A stretch of DNA of 64,000 nucleotides from Branchiostoma floridae (lineage: Eukaryota; Chordata; Leptocardii; Amphioxiformes; Branchiostomatidae): assembly GCF_000003815.2 (NCBI RefSeq), contig NC_049997.1, positions 10,159,860 through 10,223,859 of the forward strand. Direction: 5' to 3'. Shown in pieces: positions 36,501 through 49,700 of this stretch (positions are counted from its first letter, which is position 1; each line of letters starts with the position of its first letter). The notes beneath the pieces are model-generated. The model was given only the letters and a program-made list of their open reading frames with translations, was not told where the DNA came from and made no database searches. A program made the position numbers and the translations under genes.

Positions 36501-37436
36501 AGTCACCTACATTTGATGATACACTACTTTATTCTAGGACAGTTTGAAGGGCAAACGGCTTTCCCCCCTCCCCACCCTTTGGGTGCATTGGTGTCTGGAA
36601 GTACATTGCCAAGCACTATCCAAATGTACTGTAAAGAAAGCAGAAATGTTCTCAATGATTTTGTTTCACAAAAATAGAGTGCTCACAGTGGTTTTAAAAT
36701 CTGCTGCGACTGCCCTGAAGAGTTGTTCTGTTAAGTCACATGTTCGCTTTAAGTTCGCATTGAAGAGGTCACCTGGAAACCTACGAACATTTTTAGAAAA
36801 TGCAAAAATTTCACCTTTTACAGTATTCAAAACTGTATACACAGAGCACTTCTTAACACATCCGTCGGCAAATCTTTTGTCCAAACCACTCTTTGTAACC
36901 TCTGGGAGAGAGTCCAATGATTACTGGGGACAGAAGAGCACTGACAAAGCCCTGTTGACCTTCAACGACCTTGTAGTTTACCTTAAGTCAGTCAACCCTG
37001 GCAGAAGGAGGAGCGTAAAAACTCCAAAGGCAGAAAAGACTGTGGTTGATAGATGGGTAGATACACAATGAAAAATAGGGCAGGTGGCTGGCACATTGTT
37101 GAAAACGAACAATTCAAAAAGTATATTATCATGGCTGTTGTGTGAATACACAGAGAGTGCATGATGTAGAACTAGAAGCAGTGGTTGTCTTTAGTGTAGA
37201 CTGTTCTAATGCAGTAGTGCAAATTTTGATGGAATGATGCTTTCCCACCATACGTTAATAGGCAGCTTAGTAGTGCGCTCTTCAGAAACAAACTTTTCAT
37301 CTGCACATGACTTGGTCATCTCTTTACTGAAGCAAGAAAGTTAGTCTCAACATTTTAGAGGCAAAGCTCCTGATCACAAAGGAGAAATCGTGAGCTAGTT
37401 TTGCTTCATCATGAAAATAAAAAGTTCTGTTTCAAG

Positions 37437-37770
37437 GATTGAGTGGCCATTGCTTGACCAAGGGAAAACTTGACTAGAAATACAGGCATAGTCAAACTAA
37501 TACTGTATATGATACACAGCTGAAATACCCAAAGGGCTAAACCTTATGAACAAACCATATCCCAGATGACCAATGCTTGACAGATGAAGCCATGGAATTG
37601 ATCTCTGAAATAGAGCAATGGTCAAACTGTAACGTATGATATTTGATATCCAATTGAAAGCCCTAAAATTTTTTTAACCAATCACATTCAAGATAACCAA
37701 TGATTGACAGGTAAAGGTCATGACCCACCTGTTGTGTATGAAGTTTGATTGACAAGTGATTGGCAGGTGG
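37437..37770. repeat. Diverged tandem repeats around 'accaatg.ttgacag'
   Basis: 'gaccaatgcttgacagatga', 'aaccaatgattgacaggtaa' and 'acaagtgattggcaggtgga' recur at roughly 60-140-bp spacing along with 'caatggtcaaactgtaacg/catagtcaaactaatactg'. The copies are old and only partly alignable. Confidence 0.5.
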
Positions 37771-38754
37771 AGTCCCTAATACCCCCTTGTTGTTGGTTGT
37801 ATTTTCAGATTGGGACTGTAAGAGGCCCCTACATGGTAAAGAACTTCACCTTGCCTCAGCATGAGCATTTTATTTACCCGAATTAATAATAATAACAAAC
37901 AATTTGCAGTTTTTCGTTTGCACTGAATCACTGGTGGAAGACCGTCATTTTACCTCCTCATTTTTATATATATCACAGGTCTTATTAAAACGTCTACCCA
38001 AACAGGGAGTAGATCTAGGTTATGCTGGTGGGGTGCACTTCTTTTGTTGCTGCCTGCTTTTGCATTTTGATGCTACTAATGATGGCTTTTGCAACATGCC
38101 TCTTTATTTGACTAGATGACCACATAGCAGCATATACCATAATGCTAACAGACATATCAATTTGCGTTTTTAACCACAATAAAACTTGCAATCTCTACAG
38201 ATATATTTTGTATTTTGTCTAATAGCTTGATATACAAACCTCTTGCCCTGCAGAGTATCTTTCCTCCTCTCCACTAATAGAGAGAGGACAGAAGAAACTC
38301 AGCAGCTATAGTAGGTTTGGATACCAGGCTAATTTTGTGAGTGATTGTACACTTACTTTTAAAGAAGTTTATTGCTATAATTCGGATTGCCATGATGTAA
38401 CCTTCTCTTTGTTAATGTCTGCCAAAAAATGGTAGGAGCACAATGGGGAATAGACTAAAATGCAGAGAATATGCTGGTACAGAGTGCAATGATTAAAAGT
38501 TACTGAATGAAGCTTTATAACTTTCAATGATCAAAAATATTCTCATTCAGGGTTGTCCTGCCAATTTTAGTACATATACAATGTAGTAGTTGACAGACAA
38601 GGAGGATATTTAACAGAATTTTTGCAATTTGGAATGGGCTAAGAGAAGACCAGAAAACTTCCATTTTAGACCCTTCAGCTTCCAAAACTTTTCAGCAAAG
38701 CTATGTGGTACCTGTATATCTAACACCTGAGGGGCAACCTGTTGTTTGCTACAG

Positions 38755-38829
38755 ATCCGGAAACTACGGAGAGAGCTGGACCAGTCTCAGGAGAAGGTCG
38801 CCACTCTGTCCACCCAGCTCACCACTAAT
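38755..38829 (+). CDS. NAV: NAV exon F, start of first coiled coil
   Basis: 75 bp; acceptor TGCTACAG, donor AAT|GTAAGT, phase 0 on both sides. It encodes 25 residues from IRKLRRELDQSQEKVATL to LTTN (residues 746-770). The match to vertebrate 'IHKLRRELVASQEKVATLTSQLSAN' is near-complete, with hydrophobic residues in heptad spacing. In vertebrates 'AHLVAAFEQSLGNM' follows; I found no such exon up to 64000, so the next constitutive exon lies outside the window. Confidence 0.93.
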
Positions 38830-39417
38830 GTAAGTCATGAAACTTCTCTAGCCTTTAAAGATGTAATTTGGATGCTGCGATGTGCTGCTTTTTTGTCCAT
38901 GAAAATGACGACGTCTAGTTTCCTTGGGGTTTATGGGTTGGGCTGTCTGAGTGGATAAGTAACAGGTATGTCTGATGCGTGCTTGGAATGCTTTCTGGCA
39001 CTGCTGACAAGGGAATGGTGGTGGTATTTAAAGATTTGCTGGTGTTGAGAATACATACAGAAGTGGGGTAGAAGACATTCTTGTGTTGCAGTCCTCAGAG
39101 CAGTGACAGGGACTGGAAGGATGATGAAACGATTCTCTGGCACGGTGGAAAGGTGCCTTACTTTTCTTGCTTTGAGTCAGAAATCCAGTTTGTTCTTGAG
39201 ATCAGTTCCATTAACAGATAGTCTTTTATGTATGAAGGGGGAACTCGAACCTATCATAAAGTCCAGTCTGACCTTAAAGTGACCTGAGCTAAATGCCTCT
39301 TATGTAGCCACAAGCCATGGATTATGGGTCTCCACATTTCATCAGGATGGTTCAGAAGGTATCTGTTTGCCGACGCCAGTCTGGCTACGGTGCCGGAACG
39401 ATGTCTCCTCGCCTGAT

Positions 39418-39619
39418 GTCCTCTTCCAAATCATCCCATCTTTCCTGTATGGCTTATTAAGGAAGCCATTAAAGTATCTGTTGAATAGCAATGAAGAAGT
39501 TGATGCAGAAACAGTGGAGTCCTCTTCCAAATCATTCCATCTTTCCTGTATGGCTTATTAAGAAAGCCATTAAAGTATCTGTTGAATAGCAATGAAGAAG
39601 TTGATGCAGAAACAGCATA
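39418..39619. repeat. Recent tandem duplication, 101-bp unit
   Basis: 'gtcctcttccaaatcat' starts both units (39418 and 39519), and they differ at only a few positions over 100 bp. The near-identity marks it as the youngest tandem duplication in the window. Confidence 0.92.
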
Positions 39620-39757
39620 CAGAGTCTACAATGTAATTGCTTTCCTAGACTAATGGAGGAAAATTTGAGTAATGGATGTTGTTTACTAGACTCTTGTATT
39701 CAGGGTAAACCATAATATTGATGATATCTTCCTGCTCCATATGGTATCTGCCCATAA

Positions 39758-40121
39758 GGCCACACCAATTTAATTTCTTGGTTCACGGATTTTTTCATAA
39801 AAAATATGGAGCGAGAGGGCGAAATAAAAATAAAAATTGTAAAATAGTTGGGGTAATTTTGGTAACGGCTAATCCAAAACATAAAGAAAAAAAGTTTTCA
39901 GCTTGAAAAAAGTACAAAAACACTATTTTTGTACAGTAACAGCACCTGTACCCACACTTTAAGGAGCTTATAATATAAAGGCCAATTTGCTGCACCAGAA
40001 AGTTGGTGAATGGTTTCATTAATGGTGAAAATTTGCTGAGTGGTAATTTTTATTTTTATTTTTTTTCCCAAAAAATAGGAGCGAGCGAATCCGTGAACCA
40101 AGAAATTAAATCGGTGTGGCC
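39758..40121. mobile_element. PIF/Harbinger-like MITE, 364 bp, TAA-flanked
   Basis: Terminal inverted repeats start GGCCACACC and include 'tttaatttcttggttcacgg' on both sides, with a single mismatch over the first ~34 bp. They are flanked by TAA (39755-39757 and 40122-40124). The inside is AT-rich and noncoding. Confidence 0.85.
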
Positions 40122-40246
40122 TAACCGAGGAAGTTTTTGTCTATTATACTGTTGATATATCCAGATTTAGGGCATTGATATACTAAGCATCAAAAATTCA
40201 TGTCTGTAAAAGAAAGGATACAGTGCAGCAAGCCAAGCATCATATC

Positions 40247-40360
40247 ATCAAAACTGCCCAAGAAAACCACTTGAGGGACTGGTAGAATTTGGTCTATGTG
40301 GACAGGTCACTATAGAAAGGGTTCTTAATGCTTGTGCCAATGGGTACTTGTAAGCTTGCT
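40247..40360. mobile_element. Degenerate CAGTCAAACCTG-family copy
   Basis: 'tcaaaactgcccaagaaaac', 'gacaggtcactatagaaagg' and 'cttaatgcttgtgccaatgg' follow the order of the element at 20167-21080 with many substitutions. No intact ends remain. Confidence 0.5.
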
Positions 40361-41526
40361 CTTTGGTCTATGTGGATGTGAAAGTACCAGAACTTGAAAG
40401 TAATAATTGAAAGTAGCAGGACACTGTTAGGATGTTTCTGTTCAAAATTACCACAACATCCACAAGCACCTAGGTTGTCTTCTGTCTAAACCTGTAGTGC
40501 TTGTGCCATTGCAGAAGACTTAACTAGTATCTGTTGCTGTAGTGATATTGGCTGAAAACTTTTTTTTCTATATTAGGTTTGTAGGGCCTTCATGAAGATG
40601 AAGATCGGCCCATAGCGATAACTGTAGCATTAATTCTCCCTAAGTCAGAAGCATCAAGCTTGACTTCACTGACTCAATAGGCGAAGCAGGGTCTCTTTTC
40701 AAAGTTACAAATATGAGTGTAGGGAAACTTTATACTTTGTCACAGTTTGACCGTCATGGAACTCAAAGCTAACGTATTGCCTGCTGTAGAGCCATATGTC
40801 TTCACAGGAACTATAGTCCCGGCGACCAGGGAAAACGACATTGGATGTGGAAATGAAACGAAGGATTAGTACCAAATTGGATCCTACATACGCAGTAATA
40901 CTAGCAGTACATCATGGAGTTTCTCTGATGATATTTCAAGGGAAGGTCACAGTGGCAGTTTTCATTCATCAGGAGTTATTATTCTCTATTGATTGCATTA
41001 GTGTCTGCGGGATGGAGTTTTGATTGAATTGGATGTTGAATGACACGCTTTGAGTCCGAGACTGTATGGCTTTTATTCACTTTGCTGCTGCATGAGTATG
41101 ACAAGGCCAGAAAAGAAAGTGTGACAAATTGGCAATTTTCTAGTCAAGGGCAGTGTTTGAATCTGCGAAGGTCAAAATGAAAATGTTTCTTGACAGATGG
41201 GAGGACAGTTTTATTGAAGTCTCTTTTTCTTTTAGTAATAAATTTCTGGCAAACTGTTATTTTTTGTTTTACGATGAGAGATCTACCATTCTTTTTGCTA
41301 AACTCTTTAAAAACTGCTACCTTGAAGTGTGTAGAAGAGTTAGAACAAATTGTTTATATCCATCTGTCCTCCGCTAAGCCAGTTCAGGTGATATAGAGCG
41401 ACCTTGCCTTTCAGGTAGCTTTAAAACAGACGTGGGAAATCTCTTCGGCAGAAGCTTTTAATCCGAACTCTCCCACCCCAGACTCACACCTGTCAGGCCC
41501 AGAAGACTTGTTTCTTCAAGGAGTAA

Positions 41527-42702
41527 GACCCTGTTCACATGAGAAAATTGCAAGTGAGTTAAACAAGGAATCCGATTGAAATTTTCTATCGGATTAAAAA
41601 AAACGTGTTCACATGAGTTTTATACAATCGGATTAAACTCAAACTTGCGACCGCGACCACACAATCGGATTAAACTCTTTACCGCGGCACGCGTCGTGCA
41701 ACGACCACCGCGGGCACGCGTAGTTTCTCCAAAATGTTGCCAGACTGCCTCATAATTTTTGAAGGATGTAGCGACATCGATATTGAATATAACTGTTGAG
41801 AAATCGGCCGGCTTTGGTCAGATTTTGACGCGTCGATGGTCCGCAACACACACTGACGAAAGTGGCGGCTTCTAGGTCATACGGGTCATTGGGATAGTCT
41901 ATTAAATTGGGGGTGGAAATGTTACGCGCGGTGTGATTATACTCCACATTTAACTATATAAGATGTATCTGTTGCAGAAGTTGCATAAATAGGGGAAACT
42001 GCTACCAAAACATTTGACTTTATCACGTATTTATCTGAAATAAAAATCTGTGTTTCGTTTAAAAAAACTGCTCGCCCATGCTTGCATGCAGTGAAGTGAC
42101 CCAAGCTCGAAAATTCTGTTTGGACACGCTTCCGACTGTTTTTCTCGTAGAATATTTGCCTTTTTAGTGGTGTTGGGACATTGCCTCCAACAATAGAAGA
42201 GAAACAAAACCACACATGTTATTTTCATGGGCTATATTGCCAAAATGAACCAGTCAGTCTTCTGCCGCACTGCCGATTTTCGGCAACAACCGGTGCACAT
42301 GTTCCGGCAAATCTTGCGGCGTCCGGTTGTTAACCATAGCGGTAAGATGCAAACTTGCCCATAAACTTCTTTTCTATTCCGTGTATGATACTTTTTTTTG
42401 TCATGTTGTAGGTATGGTTGTATGTCTAATGTCCACTGTACCCGTATGTATGACGTCAAAACCATGAAACAAGCCCGAATCCAATCCAATTGTGTTCAGA
42501 TGGGCGATTCTGGTCAATCGGATTGCGCGACAATCGGATTGCGCGCGCTGAATCCACCTCGCGAGGTGGATTGCAATCCAAGTCAATCCAATCCAAAATG
42601 GGCAATCCAATCGGATTAGTTCTGTTCACATGGCTTTGGATTGGTCATTTTAATCGGATTCCTCGTTTAACTCACTTGCTTTTTTCCCATGTGAACGGGG
42701 TC
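41527..42702. mobile_element. PIF/Harbinger-like TIR element, 1.18 kb, TAA-flanked
   Basis: About 50-bp imperfect terminal inverted repeats start GACCC(T/C)GTTCACATG and include 'gcaagtgagttaaac' and 'aggaatccgatt'; TAA lies on both sides (41524-41526, 42703-42705). Both subterminal regions carry many copies of the motif AATCGGATT/AATCCGATT and of TTCACATG, in both orientations. A palindrome 'aatccacctcgcgaggtgga' lies near 42551. Short minus-strand ORFs in the middle do not resemble a transposase. Confidence 0.82.
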
Positions 42703-43815
42703 TAAATCTTATAAACCAAGTTGTAAGTTCCCTGGGTCGTGCGAGGGCAAGGGTTACTGTTTGTAATTGAATTGCCTCAGCCTGTGTATGACATGTCAGC
42801 GCTGTGTAGAGTGACTGCCCATTAGATATAGAGGCAGGGGGAGACATTTGGTTTTGCTGTTCAATCTTCTCTTTCAGATGTTCAGATGTTTCATTGACAT
42901 TGTGAAAGTACTGCATTAAATCTATAAGAAAAGGGCTTGAATTTACTGTGTTCAATGTGCTCTCAAAGCAATAAATAAAGGAACACAAAATGTACAGCCA
43001 AAGAGTTGAATTTATTATGATTTGTAACTTGAGGAAGTTGCAAATGTGTCCTTGCAAAGTCTGTAACACTAAAAATCAGGGGCCTGTTTGGTTAATAGAT
43101 TTGTGTCGTTTGTCAGGATTTAATTGCCTGGAAAATCACAGCAGCGACTCCAAGGTCGCGGTTGTCCCTTTGTCTTTGCTTAATGACACAAGTGATGTGA
43201 TTTGTTTTCCAGCAGTTAGGTCGAGTAAATGTTCCTTCTTGTTTCTCTTTCCCACATCAACAGTCAGATGAATGTTCCATTTGCAGTCTTCTAGCTGCTA
43301 ATTGGAGTTAGTAGAGCTTAAATGAACGTACCGGGAATTCTTAACCGTCTGGGGAATTGCCCTTGTAGCTTCCGTCCTGCCTGATTTAGTGACTTTTGGA
43401 TCTAATTGAATTGCTGGATGCACTCTCTGAGATTACTTCAGTCCCTGAAGATTGGCCTGCCATTTTTATTCCAAGAAAAGGTGTCACTAGACAAGTGTCT
43501 AATCTAAAGGATTCTTCCAAATCAAATCTTGGCTCTGCGAGTTCCAGAATTTCTCGTCAATTTGATTTCGTTTGTGCTGTTTGCAGATCATGTATGGAAA
43601 ATCCTCTGCTGAGAGAGCTTGTAATGATTTTTGCGGAAAATCCACTTATGCTCCAATTTTGTATAGGTTCCAATCTCCCCAAATCGATTTATTACATCTT
43701 GTGCTCTACTAACAACATTTGCAATGAACATGATGTTGGGAATGACGTAGGAAACTTCATCAATTTGCCGTCTCGTTGATTCATTCCATCAGTTATGACA
43801 ATTTGGCAAGATTGG

Positions 43816-44089
43816 TTAGGCCACCTCATTTGCATATTATCGAGGATGACAGTCTTTCATTGGTCTCTGCGGTCCCTAAGTCCTTTATCTGCATCCGCAG
43901 CGAGTGGAAGGGTTCTATCCAGGTAGGGTTGTCTATCTATTATTCAGTGGTGTGAGTTGGGGGCGTCTTGTTCTGTAGCTTTCCTCCTCTACTTCATAGA
44001 TTTGTGAACGTCTGTGGTAGCTTCTATTGTACTGAGAAAAGGCTTCAGGATTTCTGAAGTAGAGCGTCAATTTGTTGTGTCCTGGTCTG
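43816..44089 (+). promoter_or_regulatory. Candidate promoter/5' UTR of alternative exon at 44090
   Basis: An octamer ATTTGCAT (POU-type site) lies at 43828-43835, with inverted CCAAT motifs (ATTGG) on both sides near 43811 and 43859. The in-frame stop before the 44090 ATG is TAG at 44060-44062. The motif match is short and could be chance. Confidence 0.25.
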
Positions 44090-44152
44090 ATGATGGCGGA
44101 GGGAAGCTCTCATGTACAAGAACTTCTCACAAGGAGGGACCCTCAAATGGTG
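44090..44152 (+). CDS. NAV: Candidate alternative NAV first exon (MMAEGSSHVQELL...)
   Basis: Two adjacent ATGs (44090, 44093) open a 21-codon frame (MMAEGSSHVQELLTRRDPQM, then V) ending at a perfect donor GTG|GTAAGT in phase 0. Exon F ends in phase 0, so the downstream exon would accept it. The second ATG (gatgATGG) has the better context. A hydrophilic, Met-Ala-Glu start is typical of real N-termini. There is no similarity that I recognise, and the downstream acceptor is outside the window. Confidence 0.5.
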
Positions 44153-46700
44153 GTAAGTGGGTTCTCGCAATGCTTTCTTGAGAGAGGCTGCCACAAAGTT
44201 AGCAATTTTTCATTCATGTTTGGAGGTGGTGACGGTAATGCTTAAGGTCTTTGTATTTTGCAAGGAGAATTTCTGTGATGTAACAAGGTTCCAGATTCAG
44301 GCAAAATATGAGCTGTGAAATTGGCAACATTTTTTGGTGACGGCACTTTTCAACATCTAAGAAAATTTGCTGAAAGATGCTCCTTGAAACACGACAAAAT
44401 GAATTTGAAGTCAGTCTTGAAGTGTGCTAACAATTTTGGATCAACTCTCCTTTTCAGGGGAGAATATGTCTTGTACTTTTGTACAGTCAGCTATGAGATA
44501 TCAATAGGACTTGCTTGTATCTGCAATGTGCAAGAAATTAATGCAGACCTCTACTTTTACAGACATGGAGAAGTGCCAAGGATTGCAACTTTGCAATGTG
44601 AATGTTTTGACTACTTCTCTATTTGGGATCTATATTTGGTGCAGTTGATATAAAACAGCTTTGCCTAAGCATTGTCAAAGTCAAAGTTATATCTTACATG
44701 TAACACATGGATCGGGTTGCTGCTTCCTAAGCTCTTGATCATGAACTTGATGGTTTGATAAATGGTTGCTGATACAGGTGTTGCTGAAAAGGATTCCGTA
44801 ACAGATCTGGGTAAAGGTAAACTGTTGAGAAATTACCTTGTTCATTAGTGAAAGTTTTTTGTTTCCAGTTGTAATTAGTATTTGATAGCATCTTTCAGTA
44901 AAGGAAGGAAGGTGGCGGCATAGTTTAATTGCTAAGAGTAAGACTCAGGTTTTATTACCAAAGTTGTGAGATTTGCAGGTGCAAAAATATCACATTTCAA
45001 TGTGAATTAAGAGCTGTTGATGGATTCGTAACATTTGTAGGTGTCTCTAGAAGATAGTGCAGTGTTTTTTGCAGTTAAAATGATCAGCAAAATCAATACT
45101 GTAACTAGTGGATGTTGGCTTTTATAAAGTCGTTTATCTCAGAGACAGTGAGTCTGAAAAGCAAGATAAATCATGGATCAAAAATGAATGTTGCAAAAAG
45201 TTGGTGCAGGTTCCAGGGACATTTGGAGATTTCGTGGCATATAATGGCACAGCGGTTGACGCCTCTGTGATGCATTTGGTTGACAATTTGTGGGAAAGCA
45301 TTCTCTCTTGATAATGAAAATACTATAGTTCACAGAGTAAAAATGTTGAAAGTTTTGAAACTGCTCAGTCTGGTACTCTTCTTGTACCTGACAACTTTTA
45401 ATGGAGATGACGTCCATTAACTTTACCCTATTTTCTGAGCAGTTTGGGAATGGTGGAAGTATCTTTACCTGCTTGAGGGCAGTAATAACACCTCAGCGGT
45501 CCACACGAGTAGCGGTGAGACGGCATGTCTGAGTATTACATGGAGACAGTGGGGCGGACTGGATAGACATCGCTCTTCAAGATACACTTTCCAAAAATTT
45601 CTTCCAAGGAAATTGAATCCTGCTCTGTGCCATATCTATCGTAGTTTTGAGAAGATGAAGCAATTTTTTATGCCTTTGAAGTGCGAACCTCAGCAATTTA
45701 GAAAATGGGAAGGGAAATCGAGATGCTTTATCGTCTGTTTGAGATAAATGGTTTGAAATGTTTCTGTCTGTCTGTGGCAAGTCCTGTCTGGAGCCTGGCC
45801 GGAGAAAATAATCAATATGATTGAAGCTATCGGCGCCTGTGGTTATGACAATCTTTCTATGCGTCTGATTTTTTAGTCTGCCCTTTAATTTGTTGATAGC
45901 GGATTGCTGGTTAAGTGTAACAATGGAAAGCAAGTAAGGCGATGATGAAAATAATTGAAACGAAAAGCAGATAACTTGACAGACAAAAGAATTGCACAAA
46001 TGATGTGCCTGAGAAGAAGGTTGATCCAAATATTTCCCACGACCCCACGGTTCATCTCTTATGTTTTGTAAACTTTTGTTAATTTGTACTTTGACTTTTG
46101 AGATCTTGTCAATGATAATGTAACGAACTGTGAAGGCCTGAAGTTATAGGAGGTAGATTCATTTTTCTTTCATGCTGTAGACATATGATACAAATGTATC
46201 ACTATAAAGGAGACAAATATTTAAGAAGGCAAGGTATTAGACACCCTTTTCTTAAAGACAACAAAAGAAGAAACAGGTGTTTCCTCCATGCCCTTAAGAC
46301 ACTGGTGACCCTTGACTTGTGTTCTTGAGGGCTATGACCCCTTGACTTTGAACTTCTATAACCTCAGACTAGCATTACAGACAAGATTCAACAATGCTAG
46401 ATGTATTTCTCGACTGCTTTGTTGAGACACTCAGACATTTGTAATGGAAGAGTTAGCTAAAGAGTTTGGAAGCATGCCTGTCTGGGGTTTGTGCCTTGAG
46501 CTGTACTGTTGACACAACTGGGGAGGTCGCGACTCCCAGAATTCTTCTTCTCCCACCTGAAGGGTAAACTTAAAGAGCCGTTTTAAGGAGTTCATCAGGA
46601 AGTACTTGGTCTGGTGGAGCTATTCACCAAGGAGGACACCAGGCTAAACCAGCTCAGTTCAGCATGTCGGTTGTAAATGTCGTATCCTCAGTATATTTAC

Positions 46701-46795
46701 TAATCTCCAAGCAGATCGTACGGTGCCATAATAGTATCAAAGCTGGCCAGGGAGTATAGCCGGCCAAAGAGAGTCAAATTGGCACCGTTTAATCA
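46701..46795. mobile_element. Truncated TAATCTCCAAGCAG-family MITE
   Basis: Starts TAATCTCCAAGCAGATCGTA, like the intact element at 54286, and shares 'tagtat.aaagctggc' further in, but lacks the inverted far end. Confidence 0.6.
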
Positions 46796-49700
46796 TTGAG
46801 GAAGTGTTAAACTGAAAAGACTTTTCCTGATTTTTTGTCTCTGGTAGATGATTTGAATAGGAAATTGTGTTTTATTTTTTGTATTGGCCCATCTTTGAAC
46901 TATTGCTACATTGCGTATCAATCAAAAAATCAGTTTAAAACTTCTCAGGAGGTAGAGCTTTGTGATCTTGCTTGTGTTACGGAAGCCCAATACTATAGAC
47001 TGGTGTCCATACCTTTCCGGGTTCTAATCGGTTAGAACAGTCACTAGTGTGTAAGACGAATAGACTGGAGCAAAAACAGGGCAGGATACTAAGCTATGAT
47101 GTAGAAAGGGAAAAATCATAAGGTTTCTCAAGTAGCTGGTTCTGTGAAGTAGTATGGAAAGAAAGGCCTGTTGCTCAACGAAACTGGGAGCTTTAGAAAC
47201 ATTATAATTTTGCCTTGCTACATCTGCTCGGAGATACCAGTAAAGCTACCTTCTGTAGGCTGATGAGATGTTATTTTTACTGTCCAGCCCAGGAAATCCC
47301 AGAGATTTGCAGGGTAAAATCAGTGCTAATGAAGTCCCTTTAGCAGTTCCCTGGGTCCTGCTCGGGGCTAATTTGTTTGATGGGGCAGCATAACGTGGCA
47401 TTACGGAGGGATTTGCACAAATGTAGGCTTGCAAATTGCTTAATGAACAAGTCATGAACACTGATGGGATGGGATGGATTTCTTTTGTTCCAGTGCAAAA
47501 CAGTGAGTTTTTCTCATGATAAAGTATTCCCCATTGTCTCTTCAGATTTATTCCAGTCAATTTGAAGTCAATGCCAATAATGCCTTTGCCCTGAGCATAA
47601 ATTCCATGTGTTCCCATTGGAGATTTTCCATATGGAATGTGGGAATTCCATAGTTCTTTCATGCTGGTGAGAATGTAGCCCAAATAAAGACAATAAGAGT
47701 GTGCTAAAATTTTTGCCTAAAAATGATAAAGAGAAAGTTGAAATTGATCCTTCTGTTTTATCAATGCAACATGATATCTTTGTTTTAGAATTATCCTTTG
47801 TTCGAAAATCATCCATGAGCATTCATACATGTATTTTTGAAAAATGTACTGTTAGACAGCTGTACAACTGTTGCAGGAGCACCTCCTTCTGGAAGTAAAC
47901 TAGTACTGCAGCTAGTGAGTCACTGATCACTGAGGATCAAGGACACTTTGTCCTTGAATTTCTTATCAATCATCTTTGCTAATGTCAAAATCAGTAGGCA
48001 GATTTGTTTGGTGATTGTTACAATTTAAAAAAAGTGCCTTTTGACATGAAATACTTTTGAAAAGGGAGGTATTATAAAAGATCGCCCATAACTTTGGTTT
48101 GAAAATCGGTCAACAGAAGTTGCATCCTGGAGATTGCAATAAATCTATATTAGTGAGTGATTTTATTTGTATTCACATAGCTTAACCACACACTTCTTTT
48201 GTTCAACAGAATCCTGCAATTTGTTTGAACTAAAAGCCAGAGCTTTGTTTACATTCGCTTGAGGCAAATTCAATATGGGAGAGATTTTTCTGGCAGGAAT
48301 TTTAGGATCAGTTGAGGATTTTCTCTGATTTGGTCTATGTTTGATTTGGACATGGTGGATTCAGCGAGGATTTGTCAATGGAAATTGGTCCACAGGATTT
48401 CATGTTGAGGATTATATGTAGGTCAGATTTGATGGGAAAGGGCAGAGTTTTGACAGCTGACTTAGTGCACTCACATTACAATGATTTTTGTAGAGGCAAA
48501 CAATAAAAGATGTGCTCCCAAACATTGAGGGATTTCACTTTGTCATTGGTTGCAAATTAGTCCGTAGTTTTATACTCCTTAAAATTGAAAGAGAAATAGT
48601 TAGAGCAAAACACATGACTGAAAGACACAGATACAGATGATGGTGAGATGTTCACAAATTTGTGTGAACATTTGTGTGAACTTTTTTCCAAAAAAAAATA
48701 ACTGCTACTGCTAGTAAGCTTGATACATTTCTTAATTTTCCGTTGGTTATTTCTGTAGCTTCGTAGCATGCAAGATCCCAGAAGATTAATTATTTCCACT
48801 CCTTTATCCCTTCAAAAGATCATAAATTTTATCCTTATCTTGTTAGGAAACATACCAGGCAGTTTCCTCAGCAGTAGTCGCTCATGCATGAAAACGCTTT
48901 TGGTGCAATTGCTTGTGAAAGTGTATACCATCACGAGGAACATATTTCTCAATTTGCTACATCTAGGCAACGATTTATCACAAGGTAAATGGTCCACGGA
49001 TGCATTTCAGCCTTGCAATTTGCTTTCTCATAAATTGCAATGAAATACAGGGCTGAACCCTAATCTCGTTTCACAATGCTCTGATTGGTATTACATGCAG
49101 ACATATTTTCCACCTTGTTATAACTAATCCATTTGGAAAACTATTTCCCCTGCCAGGACTGCCCATTGATTTGCAGCTATTCGTTTGACATGTTGGCAGT
49201 TTAGTCACAGGGAAGCTCGCAATGAAGAGACATGATATTTAGTTAATAAGGGTAGAATGGCGTCTGTTGCTTCCATTTTGCTTTTGCCAGAATGATTTTG
49301 CTAAGTTTGTTTTTTATATCAATGCATAAATGTACTAAGTTCATTGCTTCTTTTGATCATAAAGATTCTTGCATGTGAATATGATAGTCTTGGCATCAGG
49401 AAGAGCATCGGCCGTTAAAACATAAAAGAAACGCTTCAAACCCCAAGTAAAGTCTTAACTATTTGAGAATCTGAAAAATATGAGATTTATTTGAATTATG
49501 TTGCTGGTAAACTCTAAATGACATTCCTGACTGACAAAGGAGTCCCTTTATAGCCTTCTCCATATTTGCATGGAAATGTTGACCAAGGTCTTCTCAGAAG
49601 TGGGAGGGAAAAGATTTGTCAGACATTTTGTTGTGCCACATTCTTCAGTGTTCTGTAGTGAGGGGCTAAGAGGGGATTTCGAGATGTCTTTAGAGGGAAA

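Larger units (their letters stand above)
32372..38754 (+). other. NAV intron E-F (6.4 kb)
   Basis: GTATGT donor and TGCTACAG acceptor. It contains two tandem duplications, listed separately. At 33600-37430 nothing else was recognised; ORFs at 35482-35955 and 36544-37071 have no splice or family support. A half copy of the TAGCCTGG foldback family ('ggataccaggcta') lies near 38321. Confidence 0.8.

Noticed and set aside
36544-37071. 175-codon plus-strand ORF
   Set aside because: No recognisable motif, overlapping antisense ORF of similar quality, no promoter or splice support.
43396-43779. 127-codon ORF starting MDLIELLDALSEITSVPEDW
   Set aside because: The first residues look protein-like, but the rest has random composition, there is no acceptor or donor in a useful phase, and no homology was recognised.
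45577-46029. 150-codon minus-strand ORF
   Set aside because: No motif and no splice support; probably chance.
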